Below are positions 53,177 to 61,852 of a stretch of 64,000 bases of DNA, piece after piece. A program made the translations under genes and the position numbers. Position 1 is the stretch's first letter. Each line of letters opens with the position of its first letter. The stretch is from Ignavibacteriota bacterium (GTDB taxonomy: Bacteria; Bacteroidota; Ignavibacteria; Ignavibacteriales; Ignavibacteriaceae), in NCBI GenBank assembly GCA_013285425.1, contig CP053447.1, forward strand, positions 750,001-814,000. The letters are read 5' to 3'. The notes beneath the pieces are model-generated. The model saw nothing but the letters and a program-made list of their open reading frames with translations. It ran no database searches and was not told the origin of the DNA.

Positions 53177-54538
53177 ATGAGATTAAATACTCAATTGTTC
53201 GGAAAAACTTATACTTTCAAGGATGTAAAAGATGTACTGGCTAAAGCCAACGAACAGCGCTCGGGGGATGTGTTAGCTGGCATCGCAGCTCAAACATCTC
53301 AGGAAAGAGTTGCTGCAAAATATGTCCTGAGTAATTTAACATTAGCCGATTTGAGAAATAATCCTGTAGTCCCTTACGAAAAAGATGAGGTTACAAGGGT
53401 TATTCAGGATTCAGTTAATGAAACATTTTATTCGCAGATTAAAAACTGGTCTGTTGGAGAACTTCGTGAGTATATTCTTGCTGATTCGACAACCCACGAA
53501 GATATTGAAAAACTTAGAAGAGGTTTAACATCAGAAATGGTGGCAGGCGTTGCTAAGTTGATGTCGAATATGGATTTAATTTATGCCGGTAAAAAAATCA
53601 GAGTTGTAGCTAAAGCTAATTCAACTGTCGGATTACCGGGTACATTTGGGCAAAGGCTGCAGCCAAATGATCCGCGTGATGATGTAAAAGGTATAAGAGC
53701 TGAGATATTTGAAGGTCTTGCCTATGGCTCAGGTGATGTTGTAATCGGTATTAACCCTGTTATTGATACACCTGAAAATATTAAAAAATTATTAATTACA
53801 ACTGATGAAATTATTCAGAAGTATCAGATACCAACACAAAATTGCATATTGGCGCACGTTAGTAATCAGATGAAAGCGATTAAGGATGGGGCTCCTGCAG
53901 GTTTGATATTCCAGAGTATTGCCGGTTCAGAAAAAGGTAATAGTGAATTTGGAATCTCGGTTGCAATGCTTGATGAAGCTTATGAAATAGGAAAGCAGTA
54001 TTGTAAGATCGCCGGTCCAAATATGATGTATTTTGAAACCGGTCAGGGTTCTGAGCTTTCTGCAGATGCACATTTTGGTGCAGATCAGGTTACATTAGAA
54101 GCACGATGCTACGGATTAGCAAAAAGATACAAACCATTTATGGTTAATACCGTAGTTGGATTTATTGGTCCTGAATATTTATATGATGGTCGTCAGATAA
54201 CACGTGCCGGACTTGAAGATCACTTTATGGGCAAACTAACCGGAATACCGATGGGTGCTGATGCTTGCTATACAAATCATGCTGATGCAGATCAAAATAC
54301 AATTGAAAATTTAACTGTTCTTCTTGTTGCTGCCGGCTGCAATTTTGTTATGGGTGTTCCGATGGGTGATGATATAATGCTTAATTATCAAACAACAAGT
54401 TTTCATGATGCAGCTACCGTAAGACAATTGCTTAATCTCCGCCCTTGTCCTGAATTTGAAAAGTGGATGGAGAAAATGGGTTTAATGGCAGATGGAAAAT
54501 TAACAGCGATTGCTGGCGATCCATCAATTTTTTCATAA
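53177..54538 (+). CDS. eutB: ethanolamine ammonia-lyase large subunit
   Basis: A 453-residue catalytic subunit of the adenosylcobalamin-dependent enzyme that splits ethanolamine into acetaldehyde and ammonia. It has the usual family length and conserved strings such as KANSTVGLPGTFGQRLQPND, FETGQGSELSADAH and GIPMGADACYTNHADADQN, which contains active-site residues. AAGAGG lies before the ATG and eutC follows after 15 nt. It acts inside the Eut microcompartment. Confidence 0.97.
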   Translation: MRLNTQLFGKTYTFKDVKDVLAKANEQRSGDVLAGIAAQTSQERVAAKYVLSNLTLADLRNNPVVPYEKDEVTRVIQDSVNETFYSQIKNWSVGELREYILADSTTHEDIEKLRRGLTSEMVAGVAKLMSNMDLIYAGKKIRVVAKANSTVGLPGTFGQRLQPNDPRDDVKGIRAEIFEGLAYGSGDVVIGINPVIDTPENIKKLLITTDEIIQKYQIPTQNCILAHVSNQMKAIKDGAPAGLIFQSIAGSEKGNSEFGISVAMLDEAYEIGKQYCKIAGPNMMYFETGQGSELSADAHFGADQVTLEARCYGLAKRYKPFMVNTVVGFIGPEYLYDGRQITRAGLEDHFMGKLTGIPMGADACYTNHADADQNTIENLTVLLVAAGCNFVMGVPMGDDIMLNYQTTSFHDAATVRQLLNLRPCPEFEKWMEKMGLMADGKLTAIAGDPSIFS

Positions 54539-54553
54539 GAAAGGAAGCAAAAG

Positions 54554-55456
54554 ATGGACAATAAACAAATTGAACAATTAGTTGAAGCTGTTCTTAAAGA
54601 AATTAAGAAAGATGGCTCTGTATCAAAACAGAATGTAAATGTTGAATCTTCTGTTTCAACCGCTGCTGCTTGTAGTGTTAGTGGTGAAGCTTTACCTGAT
54701 TTAACTGGTGATGAATGTAAAAACTGGATTGGTCTTGATCACGCAAAAAATTTTGAAACGGTAAAAGAGATTAGAAAATCAACAAATGCAAGAGTATGTG
54801 TCGGGCATGCAGGTCCGCGTCCGCGAACAAATACTTTGTTAAGATTCCTTGCCGATCACTCACTTTCACGTGATACTGTGTTTAAAGAAGTACCTGAGGA
54901 ATGGGTTAAAAAAACCGGCTTATTCATGGTTCAAACAAAAATTCAGGATAAAGACGAATACTTAACCAGACCTGATTTAGGAAGAAGACTAAATGAAGAA
55001 GCTATTCAGACAATTAAAGAGAAGTGTAAGAAAAATCCGCAAGTGCAAATTGTCTTGTCTGATGGTTTAAGTACTGACGCACTTACAATGAACTATGATG
55101 AAATCTTACCTCCGTTACTTAAGGGTTTTGAATCTGCAGGAATTAATGTTGGGACACCGTTTTTTGTTAAATACGGCAGAGTAAAAGTTGAGGACGAAAT
55201 AGGAGAACTTTTAGATGCTGATGTGATTGTACTTCTAATTGGTGAAAGACCGGGACTTGGTCAGTCTGAAAGTATGAGCTCGTATATGATTTATAAACCT
55301 TCAGTTGCTACAACTGTTGAATCCGACAGAACGGTTATTTCTAATATTCATAGACAAGGAACACCGCCGGTAGAAGCATCGGCTGTTATTGTAGATCTTG
55401 TAAAGAAGATGTTAGCCAATAAGGCAAGCGGAATTAAATTATCAAATAACTCATAA
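54554..55456 (+). CDS. eutC: ethanolamine ammonia-lyase small subunit
   Basis: A 300-residue cobalamin-binding small subunit. The N-terminal amphipathic helix ([17 protein letters not shown]) has the pattern of a shell-targeting peptide. It is followed by a Ser/Ala-rich linker and the catalytic-complex domain ([43 protein letters not shown]). Pairs with EutB. Confidence 0.96.
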   Translation: MDNKQIEQLVEAVLKEIKKDGSVSKQNVNVESSVSTAAACSVSGEALPDLTGDECKNWIGLDHAKNFETVKEIRKSTNARVCVGHAGPRPRTNTLLRFLADHSLSRDTVFKEVPEEWVKKTGLFMVQTKIQDKDEYLTRPDLGRRLNEEAIQTIKEKCKKNPQVQIVLSDGLSTDALTMNYDEILPPLLKGFESAGINVGTPFFVKYGRVKVEDEIGELLDADVIVLLIGERPGLGQSESMSSYMIYKPSVATTVESDRTVISNIHRQGTPPVEASAVIVDLVKKMLANKASGIKLSNNS

Positions 55457-55472
55457 GGAATCAGGAAAAGCA

Positions 55473-56144
55473 ATGGCAAAATTAGATCAAATTATAGCAA
55501 ACGTTTTGGCTGTCAGGCTAATTTCTTCAGTTGATGCAGGACTTTCAAAACAGATAAACATGCCGCAAGAACATCGCAGTTTGGGTCTTCTTACTTGTGA
55601 TATAGATGATGCATGTTATGTAGCAATAGACGAAGCAACTAAAATGGCTGATGTTGAAGTTATATATGCAAAATCTTTTTATGCTGGTTCAGCACACGCT
55701 TCGGGTAAATTATCAGGCGAAATAATTGCAATGTTATCAGGTCCGACTCCGGGCGAAGTTGAAGCAGGATTAAACGCTGCAATTCAATATATCAAGAACG
55801 AAGCAATCTGGTATTCTGCCAATGATGATAATACAATTACATTTTTCCCGCACCTGATCTCAAGAACCGGTACGTATTTATCAAAGGTTGCAGGTATAAA
55901 TCCGGGTGAATCTTTAGCATACTTGATTGCACCGCCGTTAGAAGCTAACTATGCTCTGGATCTTGCACTGAAAAGAGCAAATGTTGAAATAAAAACTTGG
56001 TTTGCACCGCCGTCTGAAACAAACTTTTCAGGTGGATTATTAACCGGTACACAAGCAGCATGTAAAGCAGCCTGTGATGCTTTTCAGGAAGCAGTGCTTG
56101 AAGTTGCTGATTATCCGATTCGTTATAAGCTGCATGTTAAATAA
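55473..56144 (+). CDS. eutL: microcompartment shell protein EutL (BMC-T)
   Basis: A 223-residue tandem-BMC trimer-forming shell protein. Characteristic strings are HRSLGLLTCDIDDACYVAID, AKSFYAGSAHASGKLSGEI and SGPTPGEVEAGL. In related shells it forms a gated pore. Sixteen bases separate it from eutC. Confidence 0.95.
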   Translation: MAKLDQIIANVLAVRLISSVDAGLSKQINMPQEHRSLGLLTCDIDDACYVAIDEATKMADVEVIYAKSFYAGSAHASGKLSGEIIAMLSGPTPGEVEAGLNAAIQYIKNEAIWYSANDDNTITFFPHLISRTGTYLSKVAGINPGESLAYLIAPPLEANYALDLALKRANVEIKTWFAPPSETNFSGGLLTGTQAACKAACDAFQEAVLEVADYPIRYKLHVK

Positions 56145-56155
56145 TGATTTTGTAA

Positions 56156-56719
56156 ATGGCTGATGTAACAGAAAATATTTATGGTGAATCTTTAGGCTTT
56201 ATAGAAACCAAATCTTTTACCGGTGCAATTGAAGCATCCGATGCAATGGTAAAAGCTGCTAAAGTAAAACTGCTTAATCATTTTAGAATAGGCGGTGCTT
56301 TAGTAACAGTTGTTGTTAAAGGAGATTTAGCTTCCTGTATAGCTGCAGTTGATGCCGGTAAACAAGCAGCAATGAAAGTGGGAGAGTTAATATCATCAAA
56401 TGTAATTGCCAGACCGTTTGAAGATACTGATCATTTGGTAAATTTTTTTATTGCCGGGAAGAAAGAGGAAAAAATACCTGTAAAATCAGAACCGAAAACA
56501 GCAGTTGTAAAGAAGAAATCGGTTAGTAAGAAAAAGGATTCAGGAAAAGACTCAGAAAAGGATATTCTTGATTTGGTAAAATCTTCTAAGGGATTAACAC
56601 TTGATTTGTTATCTGAAAAAACCGGAATCGACAGAGATAAATTAAGACAAATACTAAAGAAGATGATTGATGATAATCTGATTGAGAAAGCCGGTAATAA
56701 ATATTTTATTAAGAAATGA
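56156..56719 (+). CDS. eutK: EutK-like shell protein with C-terminal winged-helix domain
   Basis: A 187-residue protein. An N-terminal BMC domain (about 10-100) contains ESLGFIETKSFTGAIEASDA and NHFRIGGALVTVVVKGD. A lysine-rich linker (about 102-138, with KKKSVSKKKDSGKD) follows, then a winged-helix-like domain (about 139-187) with LTLDLLSEKTGIDRDKLRQ. The architecture matches enteric EutK, which binds nucleic acid weakly, but the linker is longer and more basic. Its stop overlaps the start of the ParA-type ATPase (ATGA), so the two are translationally coupled and may act together. Confidence 0.85.
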   Translation: MADVTENIYGESLGFIETKSFTGAIEASDAMVKAAKVKLLNHFRIGGALVTVVVKGDLASCIAAVDAGKQAAMKVGELISSNVIARPFEDTDHLVNFFIAGKKEEKIPVKSEPKTAVVKKKSVSKKKDSGKDSEKDILDLVKSSKGLTLDLLSEKTGIDRDKLRQILKKMIDDNLIEKAGNKYFIKK

Positions 56720-57474
56720 AATTAATTGTAATTCTAAATAATAAGGGCGGAGTAGGAAAGACCACAAGTGCAGTTAATCTTGCATATTGTATCTCTTTGC
56801 TTAAGAAGAAAGTTCTTCTTGTAGATCTTGATTCTTCAGCATCTGCTTCTATTCATTTAGGATTTGATAAAACTAAAAAGAAGTTTCCTACTATCTGTGA
56901 TTTTATCATTGATAAAAGTAAAACTCTGAAAAGCTACACTCAAAAATATTCAGAGAATCTTGATGTTATTCCTTCTGAAAGACTTTTATCAGATTTTTAT
57001 CAGGAAGTAGCAAATGATGAAGATGAAAAGCAGTTACTGCAGAGAAGCAGTTTTAACTCTGAATATGATTTTGTGTTTTTTGATAGTCCGCCGAATATGG
57101 GTAATCTGGTTTTTAATTCGTTATCAATATCAGATTATGTATTGATCCCGGCTCAGGTACAGTTTAGTGCGCTTTCAGGATTATATATAACTATTGAACT
57201 TGTTGATAAGGTAAAACGTTATTTCAATCCTGAGTTAAAAATTTTGGGATTGTTTGCTACGTATTTTGACAGAAGGATAAAAATATCGGAAGAAGTTTTT
57301 AATCAGTTAAAAGAAAATTTCGGCAGTAACTTATTTGACAGCACAATCAGTGTTAATAGTAAACTTATAGAAGCCTATAATAATGAAAAGACAGTGATAG
57401 AATATTTTCCCGGTGCCAAAGGATCTTTGGATTATATGAATCTTGCAAACGAAATATTGATGAGGATTAACTAA
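56716..57474 (+). CDS. ParA/MinD-family ATPase in the eut operon
   Basis: A 252-residue ATPase with the deviant Walker A KGGVGKTT (about 9-16, signature lysine present), the Asp region [16 protein letters not shown] and the Walker B-like [10 protein letters not shown]. It is a single-domain protein with no N-terminal DNA-binding domain, as in the short ParA/McdA class that positions plasmids, carboxysomes or other cargo along the nucleoid. It is coupled by ATGA to the EutK-like gene before it and by TAATG to eutS after it, so it is embedded in the microcompartment operon. There is no parB. Likely role: distribute or position Eut microcompartments; a maturation ATPase is the alternative. Confidence 0.85.
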   Translation: MKLIVILNNKGGVGKTTSAVNLAYCISLLKKKVLLVDLDSSASASIHLGFDKTKKKFPTICDFIIDKSKTLKSYTQKYSENLDVIPSERLLSDFYQEVANDEDEKQLLQRSSFNSEYDFVFFDSPPNMGNLVFNSLSISDYVLIPAQVQFSALSGLYITIELVDKVKRYFNPELKILGLFATYFDRRIKISEEVFNQLKENFGSNLFDSTISVNSKLIEAYNNEKTVIEYFPGAKGSLDYMNLANEILMRIN

Positions 57475-57833
57475 TGTCTGAACAGGAAAATTTGTTTTCA
57501 AATAAAGAAAGAATTATACAGGAATATGTTCCCGGTAAACAGGTAACACTTGCTCACTTAATTGCTCATCCCGGACAGGAGCTATGCAAAAAAATCGGCG
57601 TTCCTGCTGTAGATGCAATTGGAATAATGACATTAACGCCTGGTGAAACTGCAATCATAGCCGGAGATATTGCATTGAAAGCTGCTGAAGTTCAGATAGG
57701 TTTTTTAGACAGATTCACCGGTGCACTTGTTATATACGGCTCTGTTGGAGCAGTAGAAGAATCATTAAAAATGGTTAATGATAAATTAGAAAAATTATTG
57801 AACTATACACCATGCAAGTTGACGATAACATAA
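57474..57833 (+). CDS. eutS: microcompartment shell protein EutS (permuted BMC-H)
   Basis: A 119-residue circularly permuted BMC protein, nearly textbook: [40 protein letters not shown] and [15 protein letters not shown]. In other Eut systems its bent hexamer makes shell edges. It overlaps the stop of the ParA-type gene and the start of eutP (TAATG), so all three are coupled. Confidence 0.96.
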   Translation: MSEQENLFSNKERIIQEYVPGKQVTLAHLIAHPGQELCKKIGVPAVDAIGIMTLTPGETAIIAGDIALKAAEVQIGFLDRFTGALVIYGSVGAVEESLKMVNDKLEKLLNYTPCKLTIT

Positions 57834-58282
57834 TGACTGACAAATTAACAAATTTCATTTTAATAGGTGGAGTAGGTGTTGGTAAGACATCATTGTTTAA
57901 TATGTTATTAGGTATTGAAGATGAAGCTCTGAAAACTCAGGCACTTGTTTATCATAACGAAAAAACTGTTGATACTCCGGGTGAATATTTTGATAGTCCA
58001 AGACTTTATTCGGCGATAATTCAAACAATGTCGGACATCGATACAATCATTTATGTTCATCCTTCAAATTCTATTGAAAGGAAACTGCCGCATGGTTTAT
58101 TTCAGATTTATAATTCAAAAAGATTAGTTGGTGTTATTTCAAAAATTGATTTGCCTGATGCAGATACAAATGCGGTAGAAGAAATTATGAGAGATTATGG
58201 AATAGAAGGAGAAATTTTTAAAGTCTCGATTTATTCTGAAAGTTCAATAGATAAACTGAGAGAGTTTCTTAGTAAGGAATAA
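57833..58282 (+). CDS. eutP: EutP/PduV-family GTPase-like protein
   Basis: A 149-residue P-loop protein with Walker A GGVGVGKTS and the G3-like DTPGEYFDSPRLYSA; the NKxD element is replaced by SKIDLPDAD. Enteric EutP has been linked to acetate kinase activity and to microcompartment association. The ATG at 57833 overlaps the eutS stop (TAATG) and fits the usual length; the frame from 57812 is less likely. Confidence 0.9.
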   Translation: MTDKLTNFILIGGVGVGKTSLFNMLLGIEDEALKTQALVYHNEKTVDTPGEYFDSPRLYSAIIQTMSDIDTIIYVHPSNSIERKLPHGLFQIYNSKRLVGVISKIDLPDADTNAVEEIMRDYGIEGEIFKVSIYSESSIDKLREFLSKE

Positions 58283-58320
58283 TAAAAATACTTTTATCAA
58301 TTTAGATAGTTGAGAAAAAT

Positions 58321-59016
58321 ATGAAAAAATTAATCTCTGCAAATATTGTTAAAGAATGCCACAATGACGGGCTGAAAATCATTTATGTTGATGATAAAAA
58401 TACTATCATAACATCCGAAGCAAGAGATTTAGCCCAGAAATACGACATCAAATTTAATTTTTGCAGTCCTGTTTCAGCCAGCCGTGTTGATAATCCGGGT
58501 AACACTTCAGAAGGGTTAATTCCGGTTGTTGTAGATAAAATAATTTCACAGCTTGGTAATTCCGAATACAGCAAAGATGAAATAACAGCAATTGTATGCA
58601 AGTATCTTGAAAAAGAAAATAAAACTGCTTGTAATGCTGATGCGGGATATATTTCAGGCAAGGCTTCCAATGGATTAAAAGTGATCAAAGGTAATTCGAT
58701 AAAATTAAAAAGATTTGAAGATGCAGGTAAAAATAAAAATGTAAATCTGCTTGATGTGATTACCTATCAGGATGGGTCTCCGATGTCGGCAGGAATTATG
58801 TCATGGAAAAAAGAAGATTCCTTCCCTTGGGAATTAACTTATGATGAAGTTGATTATGTAATTGAAGGTGAATTGGAAATTACAATTGATGGACAGGTGT
58901 TTTCCGGTAAACAAGGTGATATTTTTTATATACCAAAGGGAAGTAAAATAATCTTTGGTACACCGAGTTATACAAAAATTATGTATGTAACTTATCCGGC
59001 AAACTGGTCTGCATAG
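58321..59016 (+). CDS. eutQ: EutQ, cupin-domain ethanolamine utilisation protein
   Basis: A 231-residue protein with a variable N-terminal half and a C-terminal cupin (about 120-231) containing VDYVIEGELEITIDGQVF and GDIFYIPKGSKIIFGTP. Enteric EutQ is reported to have acetate kinase activity and to help shell assembly. It follows eutP by 38 nt. Confidence 0.92.
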   Translation: MKKLISANIVKECHNDGLKIIYVDDKNTIITSEARDLAQKYDIKFNFCSPVSASRVDNPGNTSEGLIPVVVDKIISQLGNSEYSKDEITAIVCKYLEKENKTACNADAGYISGKASNGLKVIKGNSIKLKRFEDAGKNKNVNLLDVITYQDGSPMSAGIMSWKKEDSFPWELTYDEVDYVIEGELEITIDGQVFSGKQGDIFYIPKGSKIIFGTPSYTKIMYVTYPANWSA

Positions 59017-59028
59017 TTTGAGAATTTT

Positions 59029-59859
59029 ATGAATGAAAAATTTTTAACGGAAACAGAACTTAGAGAAAAATTCAGTCTTACCTGGGGCACTGAAATTCAT
59101 CTGCCTTATAATACAAGACTGACGCCATCAGCTTCTCAATATCTTAATGACAGGAAGGTGTCTGTTAAATATATTGATGAGCAGGGGAAAGTTTTTGTTA
59201 AAAATAGCTTTGGTGATAATGATAATAAAGAAAAGAAAGTTCATCCGTTAACAACTTCTGATCAGAGACCGGATGCACTTTATTGTGGTTTGTGCAATAA
59301 TAAAATTGAAACAAAATCAGATGTATTAACATGGCTTGATTCAAACCATCTGGTGCCAAAAAATCATCCACGGATTGCCTTCAGAGGTAAACTGGATAGT
59401 ATGATTTCTTATGCTGTGCTGGTTCAAAATGAATTTGTTAATTATGACGGACCTGAGATCATCAAAAGATTTCTTGCAGATATAAGATCCAATATGGGAA
59501 ATGTGCTTAAAGCAGAAGTTAAAGATGAGAACCTTGATCCTATTTTTATGGGTGATTTCTCGGATGATGCAATCAGGAAAATATCTCATAACCCGTTAAA
59601 ATATCTTGGTCACGATCATATTGTTCCTGAGTTAAGCCACGGTAAGTGGGTTGCATCTTTAAATTATCTCAGATCGATGGTCAGAGAAGCGGAATTAGTT
59701 GCGGCAAACTTGTATATAGATTCTTCATTAAATGTTTTAAGACCAGATATTATGAGAGCGCTTAACAGATTAAGCAGTGCTTTATATATTGTAATGATTA
59801 TGGTTCTTGTTTCAGATAAAGGAAAAAAATTAGACGTGATAATTGATGAGATAAAATGA
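59029..59859 (+). CDS. eutT: corrinoid adenosyltransferase EutT
   Basis: A 276-residue enzyme that makes adenosylcobalamin for EutBC from ATP and reduced corrinoid. The N-terminal region begins LTETELREKFSL. It has a metal-binding CGLCNNK motif and the family strings TWLDSNHLVPKNHPRIAFRG and KLDSMISYAVLVQ. The motif here is a single Cys followed by xxC, where the enteric protein has a CC pair. It overlaps eutD by 4 nt. Confidence 0.9.
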   Translation: MNEKFLTETELREKFSLTWGTEIHLPYNTRLTPSASQYLNDRKVSVKYIDEQGKVFVKNSFGDNDNKEKKVHPLTTSDQRPDALYCGLCNNKIETKSDVLTWLDSNHLVPKNHPRIAFRGKLDSMISYAVLVQNEFVNYDGPEIIKRFLADIRSNMGNVLKAEVKDENLDPIFMGDFSDDAIRKISHNPLKYLGHDHIVPELSHGKWVASLNYLRSMVREAELVAANLYIDSSLNVLRPDIMRALNRLSSALYIVMIMVLVSDKGKKLDVIIDEIK

Positions 59860-60836
59860 ATTTAATAGAAACTTGCAAACTGAAAATAAAAGAGAATCCT
59901 AAGAGAGTTGTATTTCCAGACTCAAAGGATGAGCGAGTATTAAAAGCTGCCAGATATTTAGCAGATGAAGGTTTGGCAGTACCGGTACTAATCGGCGGTC
60001 CCTTTGAAATCAGAGATTTAGCCGATCAATACAGAATTTCAACAAAGGGTATAAATATTTTTAGTCCGGCTCAATATCCTGACATTAAAAGTTTTGCTTC
60101 AACATTTTACGAACTTAGAAAACATAAGGGAATGACAAGTGAAGAAGCAGAAAAATTAATTTCTGATCCGGTTAATTTTGCAGCGATGCTTGTCAGAAAA
60201 AATGCTGCTGATATTTGTATTGCAGGAAATCTTTCAACCACTGCAAGTGTATTAAAAGCTGCAATTCAGATAATCGGAATGCCAGATGGAATAAAAACCG
60301 TGTCAAGTTTCTTTCTTATGATAAGTCCTGATGGGAATACTATTTATTCATTTTCAGATTGTGCTGTAATTCCGGAACCAACAAGTGAGCAGTTAGTTGA
60401 TATTGCATATTCATCAGCGGTGAACTATAAAAGTATTACCTGTAATATACCAAGAACTGCTCTGCTGTCGTTTTCAACTAAAGGAAGCGCTGATCATCCA
60501 TCAACGGAAAAAATTAAAAATGCTGTTAAAGTGTTATCATCAAAATTTCCGGATATGATATTTGATGGTGAACTTCAGTTGGATGCAGCATTGGTTCCGG
60601 AGGTTGGAAAAAAGAAAGCACCGGATTCAAGAATTAAAGGAGATGCTAATGTGTTTGTATTTCCATCTTTGGAAGCAGGCAATATTGGCTACAAAATAGC
60701 AGAAAGGTTTGGTAATTATTTGGCACTTGGTCCTTTTATACAAGGATTACAAAAACAAATGCATGATCTTTCACGCGGATGCAGTTGGCAGGATATAGTT
60801 AACACAACTGTTATCGCATCTTGTATTGAAAATTAA
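59856..60836 (+). CDS. eutD: phosphotransacetylase EutD
   Basis: A 326-residue phosphate acetyltransferase that converts acetyl-CoA and phosphate to acetyl phosphate and CoA, recycling CoA in the lumen. Visible marks are RVVFPDSKDERVLKAARYL, SFFLMISPDG, GELQLDAALVP and NVFVFPSLEAGNIGYKIAER. The N-terminal helix (NLIETCKLKIKEN) is short for a shell-targeting peptide. Start overlaps eutT. Confidence 0.94.
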   Translation: MNLIETCKLKIKENPKRVVFPDSKDERVLKAARYLADEGLAVPVLIGGPFEIRDLADQYRISTKGINIFSPAQYPDIKSFASTFYELRKHKGMTSEEAEKLISDPVNFAAMLVRKNAADICIAGNLSTTASVLKAAIQIIGMPDGIKTVSSFFLMISPDGNTIYSFSDCAVIPEPTSEQLVDIAYSSAVNYKSITCNIPRTALLSFSTKGSADHPSTEKIKNAVKVLSSKFPDMIFDGELQLDAALVPEVGKKKAPDSRIKGDANVFVFPSLEAGNIGYKIAERFGNYLALGPFIQGLQKQMHDLSRGCSWQDIVNTTVIASCIEN

Positions 60837-60878
60837 AAATTAAATCATTTATTATTTCACAATTAAAGAGGAGATAAA

Positions 60879-61160
60879 ATGGAAGCATTAGGAATGATAG
60901 AAACCAGAGGATTGGTTTCGTTGATAGAAGCTTCTGATGCAATGGTAAAAGCTGCAAGAGTTAAGCTTGTCGGATGGCAGAAAATCGGCGGCGGATATGT
61001 TACTGCATTGGTAAGAGGAGACGTTGCTGCTTGTAAAGCTGCTACGGATGCCGGCGCTGCTGCAGCTCAAAGAATCGGAGAGCTTGTTGCGGTTCACGTA
61101 ATACCACGCCCGCATGGTGATCTTGAAGACGTTTATTCAATTAAATTATTAGAAAAATAA
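60879..61160 (+). CDS. eutM: microcompartment shell protein EutM, copy 1 (BMC-H)
   Basis: A 93-residue BMC-H hexamer protein with [28 protein letters not shown] and [18 protein letters not shown]. The pore loop reads QKIGGGY. An AGGAG lies before the ATG. The next gene is a near copy 24 nt downstream. Confidence 0.95.
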   Translation: MEALGMIETRGLVSLIEASDAMVKAARVKLVGWQKIGGGYVTALVRGDVAACKAATDAGAAAAQRIGELVAVHVIPRPHGDLEDVYSIKLLEK

Positions 61161-61184
61161 ATTATTAAATGAAAGGAAAACACA

Positions 61185-61472
61185 ATGGAAGCTTTAGGAA
61201 TGATAGAAACAAAAGGTCTTGTTGGTTTAATCGAAGCATCTGATGCAATGGTAAAAGCTGCAAGAGTTAAATTAGTCGGTTATCAACAGATTGGCGGCGG
61301 CTTTGTTACCGCATTGGTTAGAGGTGATGTTGCTGCTTGTAAAGCTGCTACAGATGCCGGCGCTGCTGCAGCTCAAAGAATCGGAGAGCTTGTTGCAGTT
61401 CATGTAATACCAAGACCACACGGAGATCTTGAAGATATTTTTAAAATATCTGTTAAAACTCCAATAGAATAA
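61185..61472 (+). CDS. eutM: microcompartment shell protein EutM, copy 2 (BMC-H)
   Basis: A 95-residue paralog of copy 1 with the pore loop QQIGGGF, closer to the enteric EutM form (KQIGGG). The central part is almost identical to copy 1 in DNA, including about 44 identical bases from GATGCCGGCG, while the ends differ. Two pore variants in one shell would allow mixed hexamers. Confidence 0.95.
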   Translation: MEALGMIETKGLVGLIEASDAMVKAARVKLVGYQQIGGGFVTALVRGDVAACKAATDAGAAAAQRIGELVAVHVIPRPHGDLEDIFKISVKTPIE

Positions 61473-61543
61473 TTATAACAGAATATCTGTTTTAATTTAA
61501 GTGTTTAATAATATTACTTCGGTAAGAAAGTGTAGGTAATGCT

Positions 61544-61849
61544 ATGGAATTAGCTAAAGTAATAGGAAATGTTGTTGCAACAGTTAAGATAGAAAATCTT
61601 GGAGCAGGAAAACTCTTGCTGGTAAAATCTATTGATGAAAACGGTATTGCAGTCGGAAATCCTCAGGTAGCGCTGGATACAATCGGTGCTGGAGAAGAGG
61701 AAATTGTATTACTCGTACGCGGAAGTTCGGCAAGAGTATCACTGTCCAATAAATCATCTGTCGATTTAAATGTTGTAGGGATAGTTGATAATATCCGTTC
61801 AAACGGTAAGGTAGTATATATTAAAAATGAACCTATTCTAAAGGAATAA
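61544..61849 (+). CDS. eutN: microcompartment vertex protein EutN (BMC-P)
   Basis: A 101-residue EutN/CcmL-type pentamer protein that caps shell vertices. It begins ELAKVIGNVVATVKIENLGA and contains LLLVKSIDENG and DTIGAGEEEIVLLVRGSSAR. eutE follows after 3 nt. Confidence 0.93.
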   Translation: MELAKVIGNVVATVKIENLGAGKLLLVKSIDENGIAVGNPQVALDTIGAGEEEIVLLVRGSSARVSLSNKSSVDLNVVGIVDNIRSNGKVVYIKNEPILKE

Positions 61850-61852
61850 ATA

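Noticed and set aside
56716..57474. Plasmid or chromosome partition locus (parA)
   Set aside because: There is no parB or parS nearby, and the gene overlaps shell-protein genes on both sides.
61477..61495. Small AACAGA/TCTGTT hairpin followed by T-rich bases between eutM copy 2 and eutN
   Set aside because: The stem has only six pairs and low GC content; too weak to call a terminator.
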